DNA of 64,000 nt from Stomorhina lunata (Eukaryota > Arthropoda > Insecta > Diptera > Rhiniidae). The translations under genes and the position numbers were made by a program. The stretch is taken from NCBI GenBank assembly GCA_933228675.1, contig OW121741.1:18031510-18095509 (forward strand). The letters run 5' to 3'. The notes below the pieces were generated by a model. That model had not been told where the DNA came from, did no database searches, and was given only the letters and a program-made list of their open reading frames with translations. Positions 1 through 12,589 of this stretch are shown one piece after another. Positions within the stretch are counted from its first letter, which is position 1. Each line of letters begins with the position of its first letter.

Positions 1-281
1 TACTTCATAAGATATTAAGTAATCATTTTATCCCTTTTTGCCGCCCGAAATTAAAAAAGTACCAAATACGTGTTCAAAACTTTTTTCACTTTTATTGATT
101 GCAATACAAAATTCCAAAATTCAAAAGATAAGAGAGGGTTGAAAAAAGTACCAAATCGGGAGATATGACGTTTTCGCTTTTTACCATCTTAACGGCGAAT
201 ATTTCCAAAAACCCCTTCCTACTCGATCTATGTATACAACAAGATTTCTTATATAATTTACTACAATGACCATAATATTTC
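1..281. other. AT-rich non-coding DNA
   Basis: No open frame or recognisable gene. A short phrase, AAAAAAGTACCAAAT, occurs twice (near 52 and 144), which hints at an old dispersed or tandem repeat, but nothing can be named. Confidence 0.5.
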
Positions 282-1330
282 GGATAGAAAACTTTCGATA
301 TTAAAAGCTTTCCTATAGGTAAATTTAAATATCTAAAATTTTATACTAAAAATATTTCACATCGAAAGCTTTCCAACAAAAAACTACCATTATCTAAAGT
401 TTTCTTATATAAAACTTTCGATTTCGAAAGCTTTTCTATAATAAACCTTTGATATGGAAATATTTTATATGTAAAACATTCGTCATCAAAATATTTCAGA
501 TAGAAAACTTTTTATATAAAACTTTTCTATAGAAAAATTGCAAAAGCTTTCCTATTGATAAATTTAAGTATCTAAAGCGGAGCCTTTCACCCCTACAGCA
601 CAAGGTGCGAACTTTTACAAAAGAGCTTTTGAGCTTTCACATCGAAACACTATGTGTGAGCGAGACGCAACTATGTTTGTCCCGCTCACACTTACATAAA
701 ATTGTCTACACAAATTCAGTGGTCCTTTCAAAGTCAGTGCTGCCAGATTGTGAAGAGTGTTCGAATATATGGAGTAAAATATAAATCTAGCAAAACTAAC
801 CTTAAGTGCTTTCAAAGTTTTGTTTACCACAAAAGTTTTCTTATATAAAACTTTCCATGTCGAAAGCTTTCCTATAATAAAATTTCGATATCGAAATATT
901 TCTTATATAAAACATTTGTCTTCAAAATATTTCAGATGGAAAACCTTTTTTACAAAACTTTCCTATAGAAAAATTTTAATACCAAAAGCTTTCCTGTAGA
1001 TAAATTGAAGTATCTAAATCATTCTAAAAAACTGTTTATATTAAAAACTCCAATGTAAATTTTTAATATCGAACGATTTCTTATACAAAACTTTTTTATA
1101 GAAAACTTTCAGTATCTAACGTTTTTGTTATGTAAAAACGTTTTTGTTATGTAAAAACGAAAAACATTCCATATCGAAATCTTTCCAACAGAAAACGTAT
1201 TTCTTATATAAAACAATCGTTGTCAAAAAGTTTCCTATAATAAACTTTTGATATTGAAAAATTTTTTTTAGCTATAAGCCTTACTATAGAAAACTTTCGC
1301 TATCGAAAGCTTTCGCATAGAAAACATGCT
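282..1330. repeat. Degenerate TCGAAAGCTTTC / TATAGAAAAC minisatellite
   Basis: Loosely repeated units of roughly 30 bp contain words such as TCGAAAGCTTTCC, CTATAGAAAACTTT and TATATAAAAC. Copies are diverged, so this is an old array. The array is interrupted by a 256-bp interspersed repeat at 578-833; the array phrase TATCTAAAGTTTTC, intact at about 392, is split by that insertion. Open frames here are shadows. Confidence 0.75.
578..833 (-). mobile_element. Interspersed repeat copy 1 (family also at 55,008 and 55,830)
   Basis: On the minus strand this segment matches, with moderate divergence, the 278-bp direct repeats at 55,008-55,286 and 55,830-56,107. Shared parts include GTGGTAAA at one end, the word TCTGGCAGCACTGACTT, and an imperfect hairpin (arms 654-666 and 679-691, one mismatch). 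It sits inside an older minisatellite, with a short duplicated AAAG-like word at each side. No coding capacity is visible. It could be a SINE, a MITE or a solo terminal repeat; the class is not decided. Confidence 0.7.
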
Positions 1331-2754
1331 CTATTTAAGCTTTCCTTAACATAGTTTGTTTTAATAGCTACAGAAAAATACCCTGAAATGAGACAACAAA
1401 AAGCCCTATCTCAACCCCCTAATTCATAAACGAATTATAAAATTATCAAAGTTTTATAGTAGGAATTTTGTATGGAAATCTACTCATGGCTCCTAACATA
1501 CATTTAGTCGTAGCTTTAGCCATAGATCTATTTAGTTTTACTTCTAGTCCTAGCTATATTCATAGCCTAAGTCATAGCTCTAAATCATTACTCTAATTAT
1601 AGCCCTAGCTATAGTCTTAGACTTATATTCATTAACGCCATTACTTGCATATCCAAATGCTTTAACTTCAAAACTTCTAGGATATCAGTATAGAATTTTA
1701 ATGAATTGAATTTATAAAAAATGTTCATCGAAATGTGGTTGTAACGATGGTAATGGCTGTGACAGTGGTGATACCGCCATTTGCCACGTTATTGCTGTTT
1801 TTCTTCCCAAGCCCCCACTCCTCGATTTTCCTTAACCGAGTTTACTGTACTCGTGAATGTTTTGATACCCTACACCAGCTTTAAGGTAATAAGGTTTTTT
1901 TAAGTTTTTGTTACACTTATAAATTTGGTTGTGGCATAAGGTATAACTATTGAAATGGGTCGAAGTTGGTTCATTAGTAATGGTACCTCCCATAGGGCAG
2001 ACTTTTCGGAATTGAGATTTTGTCCTCTAAGGATTGTTATTCTTGTTGTTGTTTTTATACAAACCAAAGTCACTCTTAGATCAAATTTTAGAATCGTTCT
2101 ATATTCGACTTCCCATATATAGAACTAAAATTTTATATATGTACATCGGTCCACATTTGCCTCACAGACATTAGGTATCATATGGTCGGCTATGACCACC
2201 TAAAATATAATCATTCTCGTTCATTGTATAAATGTTTAATGGAAATGTATTTGACGGCTGGTTTATGCCAATTGTTCTTCTCCTGTTATATTGATGTCAT
2301 TTGCTCAGAAGTTGTTGAAGTTTTTGAACGTAACATTCATATTTTTTTTTGCCTCTATCTCGCCATTTTTTTTTTCATGTTGTTGATGTTGGCTGTTTGT
2401 CATTGTTTTAAACCAATTTTTTTCCAATGCTCTGTTGCTATTGTTGTTTGTTGCCTGCCCCTTACTTTGAGTTTGAGTTACAACATTTTATTCAAACATT
2501 CATTTACTTATTCATATAAACACACAACGACACATGTACTAACGACAACAGCAGCAGCAACAACAACAACATAACCAACAATATCGCTGTTACAACAACA
2601 ACAACAACACAACATTGTTATATGAAATTGTCAATATTGGCAAACAAACAATGAAAAAAAGTTCTCTACAAACACAAAAGTAAAATTTTTAAAAGGAAAA
2701 GATCAAACCGGAAGTAAAAATTTAATGTTGTTGATGTTATTCCTGAACAAATCT
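1331..2754. other. AT-rich non-coding DNA with CAA/ACA microsatellite
   Basis: 1,500-1,640 has loosely repeated 'AGCTATAGTC'-like words, probably a decayed short tandem repeat. 2,540-2,612 carries CAA/CAG-type triplet runs typical of fly introns. The open frame at 2,182-2,574 ends in this triplet run and shows no domain, so it is not called as a gene. Confidence 0.5.
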
Positions 2755-5035
2755 ATGACTAGGCTATGTCTATAGGTGTGACTAGAGCTATGACTAGAGC
2801 TTTGACTAGTGTACCGGCTTGAGGTCTGACTGGAGTTATGTCTAATCTATGTGGAGACAATGTCAAGAATATGTCGAAACTAAGTAGAGACTATGACGAC
2901 ACTATGACGAGACTATGGCGAGGCTATTACGAGAATATAACGAGACTTTGCGGAGGCTATAACGAGACTATGACGAGACTATGTCGTGACTTTGACGAGA
3001 CTATAACGAGGCTATAACGAGACTTTGACGCGACTATGACGAGACTTTGAAGAGACTATAGCGAGACTGTGACAAGACTGTAACGAGTCTACAACGAGAC
3101 TATGATGAGACTTAGACGAGAATATGTCTAGACTATGGCGAGACTATGTCGAGACTATAACGAGACTTTGACGAGACTATGACGAGAATATAACTAGACA
3201 TTGACGAGGCTATAACGATACTATGACGAGACTATGGCAAGACTTTGACGAGACTATGGCAAGACTTTTACGAGACTATGAAAACACTTTGACATGACTA
3301 TAACTGGACTATGACGAGACTTTGAAGTAACTATGACGAGACTATATTTGAACTTTTCCTAGACTATGACGAGGCAATGACGAGACTTTTTCTAGACTAT
3401 GACGAGACTATGACGAGACTATGACGAGACTATAACGAGATTATAACGAGACTTTGACAAGACTATGACGAGACTATAACGAGACTATGCCGAGACTTTG
3501 ACGAGACTATAGCGAGGCTATAACGAGACTTTGACGCGACTATGACGAGACTTTGAAGAGACTATAGCGAGACTGTGACAAGACTGTAACGAGTCTACAA
3601 CGAGACTATGACGACACTTAGACGAGAATATGTCTAGACTATGGCGAGACTATGTCGAGACTATAACGAGACTTTGACGAGACTATGACGAGAATATAAC
3701 TAGACATTGACGAGGCTATAACGATACTATGACGAGACTATGGCAAGACTTTGACGAGACTATGGCAAGACTTTGACGAGACTATGGCAAGACTTTGACG
3801 AGACTATGAAAACACTTTGACATGACTATAACTGGACTATGACGAGACTTTGAAGTAACTATGACGAGAATATGACGAGACTATGAGGCTATGAAGAGAC
3901 TTTGAAGTAACTATGACGAGACTATATTTGAACTTTTCCTAGACTATGACGAGGCAATGACGAGACTATGTCTAGACTATGACGAGACTATGACGAGACT
4001 ATAACGAGATTATAACGAGACTTTGACAAGACTATGGCGAGACTATGACGAGACTATAACGAGACTATGCTGAGACTTTGACGAGACTATAACGAGGCTA
4101 TAACGAGACTTTGACGCGACTATGACGAGACTTTAAATAGACTATAGCGAGACTGTAACAAAACTATGGCGAGACTATGACGAGACTATGCCGAGACTTT
4201 GACGAGACTATAACGAGACTATGACGAGACTATAACGAGACTTCGAAGAGACTATAACGAGACTATGACATAACTATAACGAGACTGTGATGAGACTATG
4301 ACTAGACTTTGACGAGACTATAATAAGGAGATTATGACGAGACTATAACGAGACTATGACGAAACTATAACGAGACTATGACGAGACTATAACGAGACTT
4401 TGACGAGACTATAACTGGACTTCGACCAGACTATGACATAACTATAGCGAGACTATGACATAACTATAACGAGACTATGATGAGACTATGACCAAAATTT
4501 GACGAGACTATAACTAGACTATGACGAGACTATAACGAGACTATAATAAGACTATGGTGAGATTATGGCTAGACTATAAGGAGACTATGACGAGACTTTG
4601 ACGAGACTATAGCGAGACTATGACGAGACTATAACGAAATTATAACTAGACTTTGACAAGACTATGGCGAGACTTTGACGAGACTATAACAAGACTATTA
4701 CGAGACTATAACGAGACTATGACGAGACTATAACGAGACTTCAAAGAGACTATAACGAGACTATGACATAACTATAACGAGACTATGACTAGACTTTGAC
4801 GAGACTATAACGAGACTATGACGAGACTATAACGAGACTATAACCAGACTTTAACAAGTCTGTGTCGATACTATGACGAAACTATGTCGATACAATGTCG
4901 ATACTATAACGAGACTATGACGAGGCTATGGCGAGACTATTGTGAGACTATGTCGAGAATATGATGAGACTATGACGAGACTGTGAAGAGACTATGACAA
5001 CAATATAACTAACAAAGCCATGACTTTGTTAGGCT
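2755..5035. repeat. 11-bp satellite (GACTATGACGA)n with higher-order structure
   Basis: About 2.3 kb of an 11-bp unit, GACTATGACGA, with variants GACTATAACGA and GACTTTGACGA. Rare variant words recur in the same order: GACTTTGACGCG begins at 3,021, 3,527 and 4,107, and ATTTGAACTTTTCC occurs at about 3,346 and 3,926. This indicates a higher-order unit of roughly 500-580 bp that was itself duplicated. The period of 11 is not a multiple of 3, so no long frame survives. Confidence 0.92.
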
Positions 5036-6364
5036 ATGTAAGAATATGTCTATGATAAGCCACAACTTTAATAAATTATACCTTAAATTAATGAATTGAA
5101 CAAGTAAAAATTCCTTCATTTAAACTTTACTCACATGCAAGTTTTGATTATTTTGTTGAAATTCAAAATTAACCAAGTGGAATTTTTAATCCTGTTGAAA
5201 ACCCCACCATAGAAAAACATATTCTCTTCGACAATTGTAATAATTTATTAATCAAATTTTTGGTTTATTAATACGGGACGTCTGTCGAAACTTTTTCTTT
5301 TGCTTCGAAATCCTCATAACAACCATTTCAAATAGTCGTCGTATAATCCAAAACTGTAGAGAGAGAGAGAGAGAGACACACAGACGTCCTTATCTAATGA
5401 TTAGAATGATATAAATTTCATAAATTAAATACACACATTAACTTTATGAAAAACAACATTACCGGAAAATTACGGTTTATTTTTATGTAATTTTAAAAAT
5501 TCTTCATTATTACAATGATTTTTTTTATTTTGGTTCCATTAAAATCCTTCAAATGTCCCGTAGAAATATAAACTTCATTACAATTTCATTTGCTTTGCGA
5601 AAACAAACCCTTGATAAAGGATTTATTTTTTTTTGTTTCACAGTTTTTTTTTATATTTTAATATCCAAAAACAGGATAGATTTTAAATATGAAACAAAAA
5701 AATAGGTTGGCAAAAAAAATTATAAATTTTTGCTGAAAACACATTTTATAACAAACGTCAACAGGATTTTGGTTTTTTTTTATATCCTAGTCCATCATTT
5801 TTCTACCTCCTTTTTTTTTATTATAGAAAAAAGGAATCACTGCAGCTAACATTGCAAATAGAAAATTTTTTACATATTTTTCCTTTCTATTTTTTTTTGT
5901 CACGAGTAGCACTTATGAAATCCCCAGTCAAAGCTTTAGACAAACGGAAATTGTCCACAAAAAAATGGGATATGCAAAAAATTATATTGGAAGGAGAAAA
6001 TGAAACAAATATACGCACTACGGGACACAAATAGACTTTTTTTTATTAAAAAATAAACTTTTTCAGTTTTCTTATATTTTAGTAATTTTTGAAAGGAGAA
6101 AGGGTTTAATCAAATTGATTTAAATAAAGGATTTTGATTGGAAGATTTAATATAAAATAATGAAGTTACTTAAGCCAACTTCAAAAACTGGTTAACTTTT
6201 TAAGGCAATTTAAAATTTTTAAGCAGATTTGAAACCTGACTATTTGAATACATTTGTTATTAAATTTTAAGACATACATAATAGTACCCTCATGCCTACT
6301 TTTCTATTGAAAGGGTACGGATAACGCTTACTTTTCTATAGAAAACTAAGAATAACGCCAAGAT
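5036..6364. other. AT-rich non-coding DNA with GA microsatellite
   Basis: A short (GA)n/(CA)n run lies at about 5,359-5,380. The 60-codon frame at 5,852-6,034 has no recognisable feature. Words of the GGATAACGC/TTTTCTATAGAAAAC type at 6,290-6,362 are early copies of the 31-bp family seen at 18,965. Confidence 0.5.
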
Positions 6365-8480
6365 TTCTGTTCACAAAATTTTTTTCCATTGAAACATTTT
6401 TGTCGAAGATATTGTTTCTGTGGAAAAATGTTTGTCTAAGAATTTTTTTCTATAGAAAAATTTTAGTCCAAAAATTTTTTCTGTGGAAAATTTTTGTCCA
6501 AGAAATTTTTTCTATAGACAAATTTTAGTCCAAGAATTTTTTTCTATGGAAAAATGTCCTTGAAATTTTTTCTATAAACATTTTTGTTTATGAAATTTTT
6601 TCTAAGAACAATTTTTGTCCATGGAATTTTTTCTATAAAGAAGTGTTTGTCCAAGAAATTTTTTCTAGAGAAAAATTTTTGTCCAAGAAATTTTTTCTAG
6701 AGAAAAATTTTTGTCCAAGAAATTTTTTCTAGAGAAAAATGTTTGTCCATGAATTTTTTTTTGTAAAATGTTTGTCCGAGAAATTTTTTTCTATAGAAAA
6801 ATTTTTTGTCCAAAAATTTTCTATAAAGAAGTGTTTGTCCAAGAAATTTTTTCTAGAGAAAAATTTTTGTCCAAGAAATTTTTTCTAGAGAAAAATTTTT
6901 GTCCAAGAAATTTTTTCTAGAGAAAAATTTTTGTCCAAGAAATTTTTTCTAGAGAAAAATGTTTGTCCATGAATTTTTTTTTTGTAAAATTTTTTTCTAT
7001 AGAAAAATTTTTTGCCCAAAAATTTTTTCTATTGAAAAATTTTGTCCAAGAAATTTTTTCTTTAGAAAAATTTTATCTAAGAAATTTTTTCATTAGAAAA
7101 ATTTTTATCCAAAAAAGATTTTTGTCCAAGAAATTTTTTCTAAACAAAAATGTTTGTCCAAGAAATTTTTTCTATAGAAATATTTTTGTCCAAAATTTTC
7201 TTGGTCAAATATTTTTCTAAAGAAATATTTTCTTGGACAAACATTTTTCTATAGAAATATTTTCTTGGACAAAAATTTTTCTACAGAAAACATTTCATTG
7301 ACAAAAATTTTTCTACACAAAAAATTTCTTGAACATAAATTTTTCTCTAAAAAAATTTCTTGGACAAACAATTTTCTACAGAAACAATTTCTGGGACCAA
7401 AAGTTTTCTATAGAAAAAGTTACTTGGGCAAAAATTTTTCTGTAGAAAAAATTTCTTAGACAAAAATTTTCCTACCGAAAAGAATTTCTTGGGCAAAAAT
7501 TTTTCTTTAGAAAAAACTTCTAGGAGAAAAATGTTTCGGTAGAAAAAATTTATTGGACGAAAACTTTTCTATAGAAAAAATTTTTCTTTAGAAAAAATTT
7601 GTTGGACAAAAATTTTCCTACCGAAAAATATTTCTTGGACAAAAATTTTTCTTTAGAAAAAATATCTTAGACAAAAATTTTTCTACAGAAAAAATTTCAA
7701 GGAGAAAAATTTTTCTGTAGAAAAAATTTATTGGACAAAAATTTTTCTATAGAAAAAATTTTTTGATCAAAAATTTTTCTATAGAAAACATTTCTTTGAC
7801 AAAAATTTTTTTATAGAAAAAATTTCTTGGACAAACATTTTACTCTAGAAAAAATTTTCTCTAAAAAAATTTTTTTTTGAACAAAAATTTTTGTATAGAA
7901 ATAATTTTTTGGACAAAAATTTTTCTATAGAAAAAATTTCATGAACAAAAATTTACCTAAAGAAAAAAATTCTTTGACAAAAAAAAAATGCGATTGGAAA
8001 AATTTCTTAGACAAAAATTTACCTAAAGAAAAAAAATCTTCGACAACAAAAAATTATTCGATAGAAAAATGTTCTTGGACAAACATGTTTCTATAGAAAA
8101 ATTTCTCAAACAAAACATTTTCTCTACATAAAATCTCTCAGACAAAAATTTATGAAGAGAAAAAATTCTTCGACAAAAAATTTCTTTGACAACAATTTTT
8201 TTATAGAAAAAATTTCTTGGACAAACATTTTTCTTTAGAAAAAATCTGTTAGACAAAAATTTTTTTACGGAAAAAATTTCTAGGACAAAAATTTTTCTGT
8301 AGAAAAAATTTCTTGAACAAAAATTCTTCTTTAGAAAATGTTTCTTGGTCAAAAATTTTTCTATAGAAAAAATTACTTGAACAAAAATTTTTCTCTAGAA
8401 AAAATTTCTTCGACAAAAATTTTTCTCTATAAAAAATTTCTTGGACAAAACTTTTGCTATAAAAAAAAATTCTTGTCTAA
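6365..8480. repeat. 32-bp TTTGTCCAAGAAA / TTTCTATAGAAAAA minisatellite
   Basis: About 65 diverged units of roughly 32 bp combine a CTATAG dyad flanked by T and A runs with the word TTTGTCCAAGAAA. To about 7,195 units read TTTGTCCAAG; from about 7,205 to 8,480 they read TTCTTGGACAAA, the reverse complement. The array therefore consists of two head-to-head halves. A sub-block starting AAGAAGTGTTTGTCC (6,635) is repeated at 6,823. Several 60-110 codon frames on both strands here are repeat translations. Confidence 0.9.
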
Positions 8481-9900
8481 ATTTGTATTACACAGTACGA
8501 CAAAATCAAATTTTTTGAGTACACATGAGTAATGTTAACAGTATATAAAAAAAGGCTTAAAATGAAGAAGTACGTGTCTCGGCGTTTTGCTGTAGCACGT
8601 TAGAATTTTAAGAAAATCGATTTTAAAGATTCGAAGGACCGTGGAGGTTAATATTTTAATATTTTGGCAAGCGTACATATGCCTCCACTGTCTGCATTAC
8701 AAATCAATAGCTAGATTTCGTTGTGAGGATCAAATGACAAAATCAAGAAGATTTAGGATCTAAGATCGAGAATCTTAGATAACTCTGGGAATGGAATCGG
8801 AAAAGACGTCTATGCGTGTTCCCGTTTTTGGGAAGAGTTATTTAACGTTAAAACTTTATTTTTTTTTATTTAGTAATCTATATTTTTCTCTCAGTGTATG
8901 TACACGACAGGTATCTTTCTGTTTTTAGTTAAAATTTTTGCATATTGGTGTGACCGAAAATATTGCATATTAACACATACATAGATACATTTATATGATT
9001 ATTAATGCACACATTCAAACCTTTATATCTTATATATGTATATGTAGATGATTGTATTAAAACTCAAAAATCACAGCAACCCCATTCGCCCTTTTTTAAA
9101 AATTGGTTGGTCAAAATTGTTATATCGCTATATATAAAAATAACGAATAAATATATTTATTGTGGGCCAAGTGGGTTAAAAATTTGTTAAAATGGGTTTG
9201 AGTGCGCATACGCTGGCTAGAATTTGGAGGAAAATGCATTTAAAAACAAAAATAAAATAAACCGATCACAGGATAAAATTATCCTGGATACAAAAATTTG
9301 TGTATGTGTGAGTATGCAATAACGCGAAAAAATTGAATGTCGATTATTGATATGTGGGAGGTAGGGGGGATAAGGAAGGTGGCACATCGGAGTAAATGTG
9401 AGTATATGTACGAACTTATATGAATAAATGTGTTATTTATTAAAAAATGTTATTAAAACTAAAGCTATGAATATGAGGAATGGGGTTACCTCGCCTTCCC
9501 TGAGTCATCCATGCTTTTAAAAATCTGCTTTAAAATTGTATTTTATTAGTGTAATTACTATATATTCTTCTCATATTTATTCAACATTTGTATTGATATT
9601 TTAAAATATTTATTTATGTACAAATAATGTTTATGTTTTTTTTCTTTTTTTTTTGTGTAATATTGAAATTTATTTCGTTTTTAGGCGGAAATTTATTTAA
9701 ATATGGTTTATCGATAGCTTTTGTATATGCGGATTAAAAAGTACAGTTGTGTCATAAAAGCAAATAAATGGAAATTTTAATTATGGCAGGAAGATTTAAA
9801 AAATTTAAAGGGTGTTCGAGTGGAATGAGTCCTTGTGAAAGAGGTTAAAAAATATTTAAATGAAAAGCACGAGTCTAAACAACAATAAATAAATATTGGA
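8481..9900. other. AT-rich non-coding DNA
   Basis: Mostly unique sequence with poly-T runs and stop codons in all frames. I see no exon, RNA gene or mobile element here. Confidence 0.5.
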
Positions 9901-11690
9901 CTATTCAATTCCGAAATAAATTTTTTAGAAACTTCCTATAAAACCAGAAATTTTTGAAAAATTTTCTATAACACCAGAAATTTTTGCAAAATTTCCTATA
10001 AAACCAGAAATTTTTGAAAAATTTCCTATAAAACCTGAAATTTTTGAAAAATTTCCTATAAAAATAGGAAATTTTTGTAAAACTTCCTATCAAAATATGA
10101 AATTTTTCAAAAATTTCCTATAAAAATAGGAAAATTTTTCAAAAACTTCCTATAAAAATAGGAAATTTTTGAAAATTTCCTATAGAAATAAAATTTTTAA
10201 AAATTTCCTCTAAAATTAAGAAATTTTTGAAAAATTTCCTATAAAAATAAGAAATTTTTGAAAGATATCCTATAAAAATAAGAAATTTTTGATAGATTTC
10301 CTATAAAAATAAGAAATTTTTGAAAAATTTCTTATAAAATAGGAAATTTTTGAAAAATTTACTTACAAAAAAAGAACATTTTTGAAAAATTTCCTTCAAA
10401 ACAAACTAAATTTTTAAAAAATTTCCTTTAAAAAAAAAAGGAAATTTTTGAAAAATTTTCTTAAAAAAAGGAAATTTTTGAAAAATTTACTTAAAATTTA
10501 GAAATTTTTTAAACATTTTCTATCAAAATAAGAAATTTTTGAAAAAATTCCTTTAAAAAATAGGAAATTTTTCCTTTAAAAAATAGGAAATTTTTCAAAA
10601 CAAAGGAAATATTTAAAAAAAAATTCTTAAAAAAAGGAAATTTTTGAAAAATTTCCTATAATTTTTGAAAAATTTCCTATAAAAATAGGAAATTTTTGAA
10701 AAATTTCCTATAAAAATAGGAAATTTTTGAAAAATTTCCTATAAAAATAGGAAATTTTTGAAAAATTTCCTATAAAAATAGGAAATTTTTAAAAAATTTC
10801 CTATAAAAATAAGAAATTTTTGAAAAATTTCCTATAAAAATAGGAAATTTTTGAAAAATTTCCTATAAAAATAGGAAATTTTTGAAAAATTTCCTATAAA
10901 AATAGGAAATTTTTGAAAAATTTCCTATAAAAATAGGAAATTTTTGAAAAATTTCCTATAAAAATAGGAAATTTTTGAAAAATTTCCTATAAAAATAGGA
11001 AATTTTTGAAAAATTTCCTATAAAAATAGGAAATTTTTGAAAAATTTCCTATAAAAATAGGAAATTTTTGAAAAATTTCCTATAAAAATAGGAAATTTTT
11101 GAAAAATTTCCTATAAAAATAGGAAATTTTTGAAAAATTTCCTATAAAAATAGGAAATTTTTGAAAAATTTCCTATAAAAATAGGAAATTTTTGAAAAAT
11201 TTCCTATAAAAATAGGAAATTTTTGAAAAATTTCCTATAAAAATAGGAAATTTTTGAAAAATTTCCTATAAAAATAGGAAATTTTTGAAAAATTTCCTAT
11301 AAAAATAGGAAATTTTTGAAAAATTTCCTATAAAAATAGGAAATTTTTGAAAAATTTCCTATAAAAATAGGAAATTTTTGAAAAATTTCCTATAAAAATA
11401 GGAAATTTTTGAAAAATTTCCTATAAAAATAATAGGAAAAAAATAGGAAATTTTTGAAAATTTTCATAAAAAATAGGCAATTTTTGAAAAATTTCCTTAA
11501 AAAAATATGAAATTTTTTAAAATTTTCCTTAAAAAATAGGCAATTTTTGAAAAATTTCCTTAAAAAAAATAGGAAATTTTTTAAAAATTTCCTATAAAAA
11601 TGGATATTTTTTAAAAAGTTTCCTATAAAAATAGGAAATTTTCGAAAAATTTCCCTAAAAAATAAAAAAATTTTAAACTATTACCCAATA
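9901..11690. repeat. 31-bp dyad minisatellite (AAATTTTTGAAAAATTT / CCTATAAAAATAGG)
   Basis: Each 31-bp unit contains two imperfect palindromes, AAATTTTTGAAAAATTT and TTTCCTATAAAAATAGGAAA. The central part, about 10,676-11,425, holds about 24 nearly identical copies, while both edges are diverged, as expected when unequal exchange homogenises the middle of an array. The same family occurs at 12,590, 35,155, 44,130 and 60,775. Confidence 0.95.
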
Positions 11691-12589
11691 TTATATTTTC
11701 AATAATGTTCTTGGCGGATTTCATAAATGCAACTTTCCATTAATATATTGTTAAGCTGACATAATGGCTATGATATTGATAGACATTATGGAATGAAAAA
11801 AGTACTCACATTTTAATTACAAATAATACAAAAATTGTATATATATTTATACATATAAAAATCATCTATAATTCAGCGAATTTTCTACCCACATCCAAAA
11901 AGTATTACATAAATTTTCAATATATAGTTAAAAGTTTTTTTATTACATAAAAATCATACATTTTCAATTTATATATCAAACACATACATACAATTCCAAT
12001 CCTACAAATACATCCGTAACAAAATTTTAAAAATATTTAAATATGATTTTATTTTATATTATTCAGTGAAATAAATATTTTGGGTTTTGGTTAAACCATC
12101 ATACGCCAACAGCAGCCACCATTATCCTATCGTTATCCTGACTCCTTCCACTTTTGGCTACTTTTCGTGTAGTAAATGTTAAATGTCTATTTTTTATAAA
12201 TTTCGTTAAAAAAGTGTCAATATTGGTTTTGTTATTGTATTTTTTTTATTATCAAATTTACATATAAAGAGTAAATGTAAATGAATTCATGTGTATTTAT
12301 AAATGTTTACATAAACAATTTTTTATTTAAATTTTGTTCAGAAAAAAAGAGGATAATAATCGCTTCAATAGGTACATGATTGTTAAATTTATATTGTAAA
12401 TATTTTATGTTCAATTAAAAACAGAAATCGGAAGAAAAAATTTACTTAACTTTATGTTAACATTTTTTCAGGGAATAACATGTAAAGGGTAGAAATGGGC
12501 TAGGAAAACCTCCTAAGGGTATGAGAACATGTCTCATAACTGACTTAGACTCTATCGCCTTTTATTCTCTAGAAAACTAAGGCACACGA
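11691..12589. other. AT-rich non-coding DNA
   Basis: Unique AT-rich DNA between two arrays. No coding frame or element is recognised. Confidence 0.5.

Noticed and set aside
2182..2574. 130-codon frame with hydrophobic stretches
   Set aside because: Hydrophobicity comes from T-rich DNA, the end is a CAA-type triplet run, and no family or splice structure is recognised.
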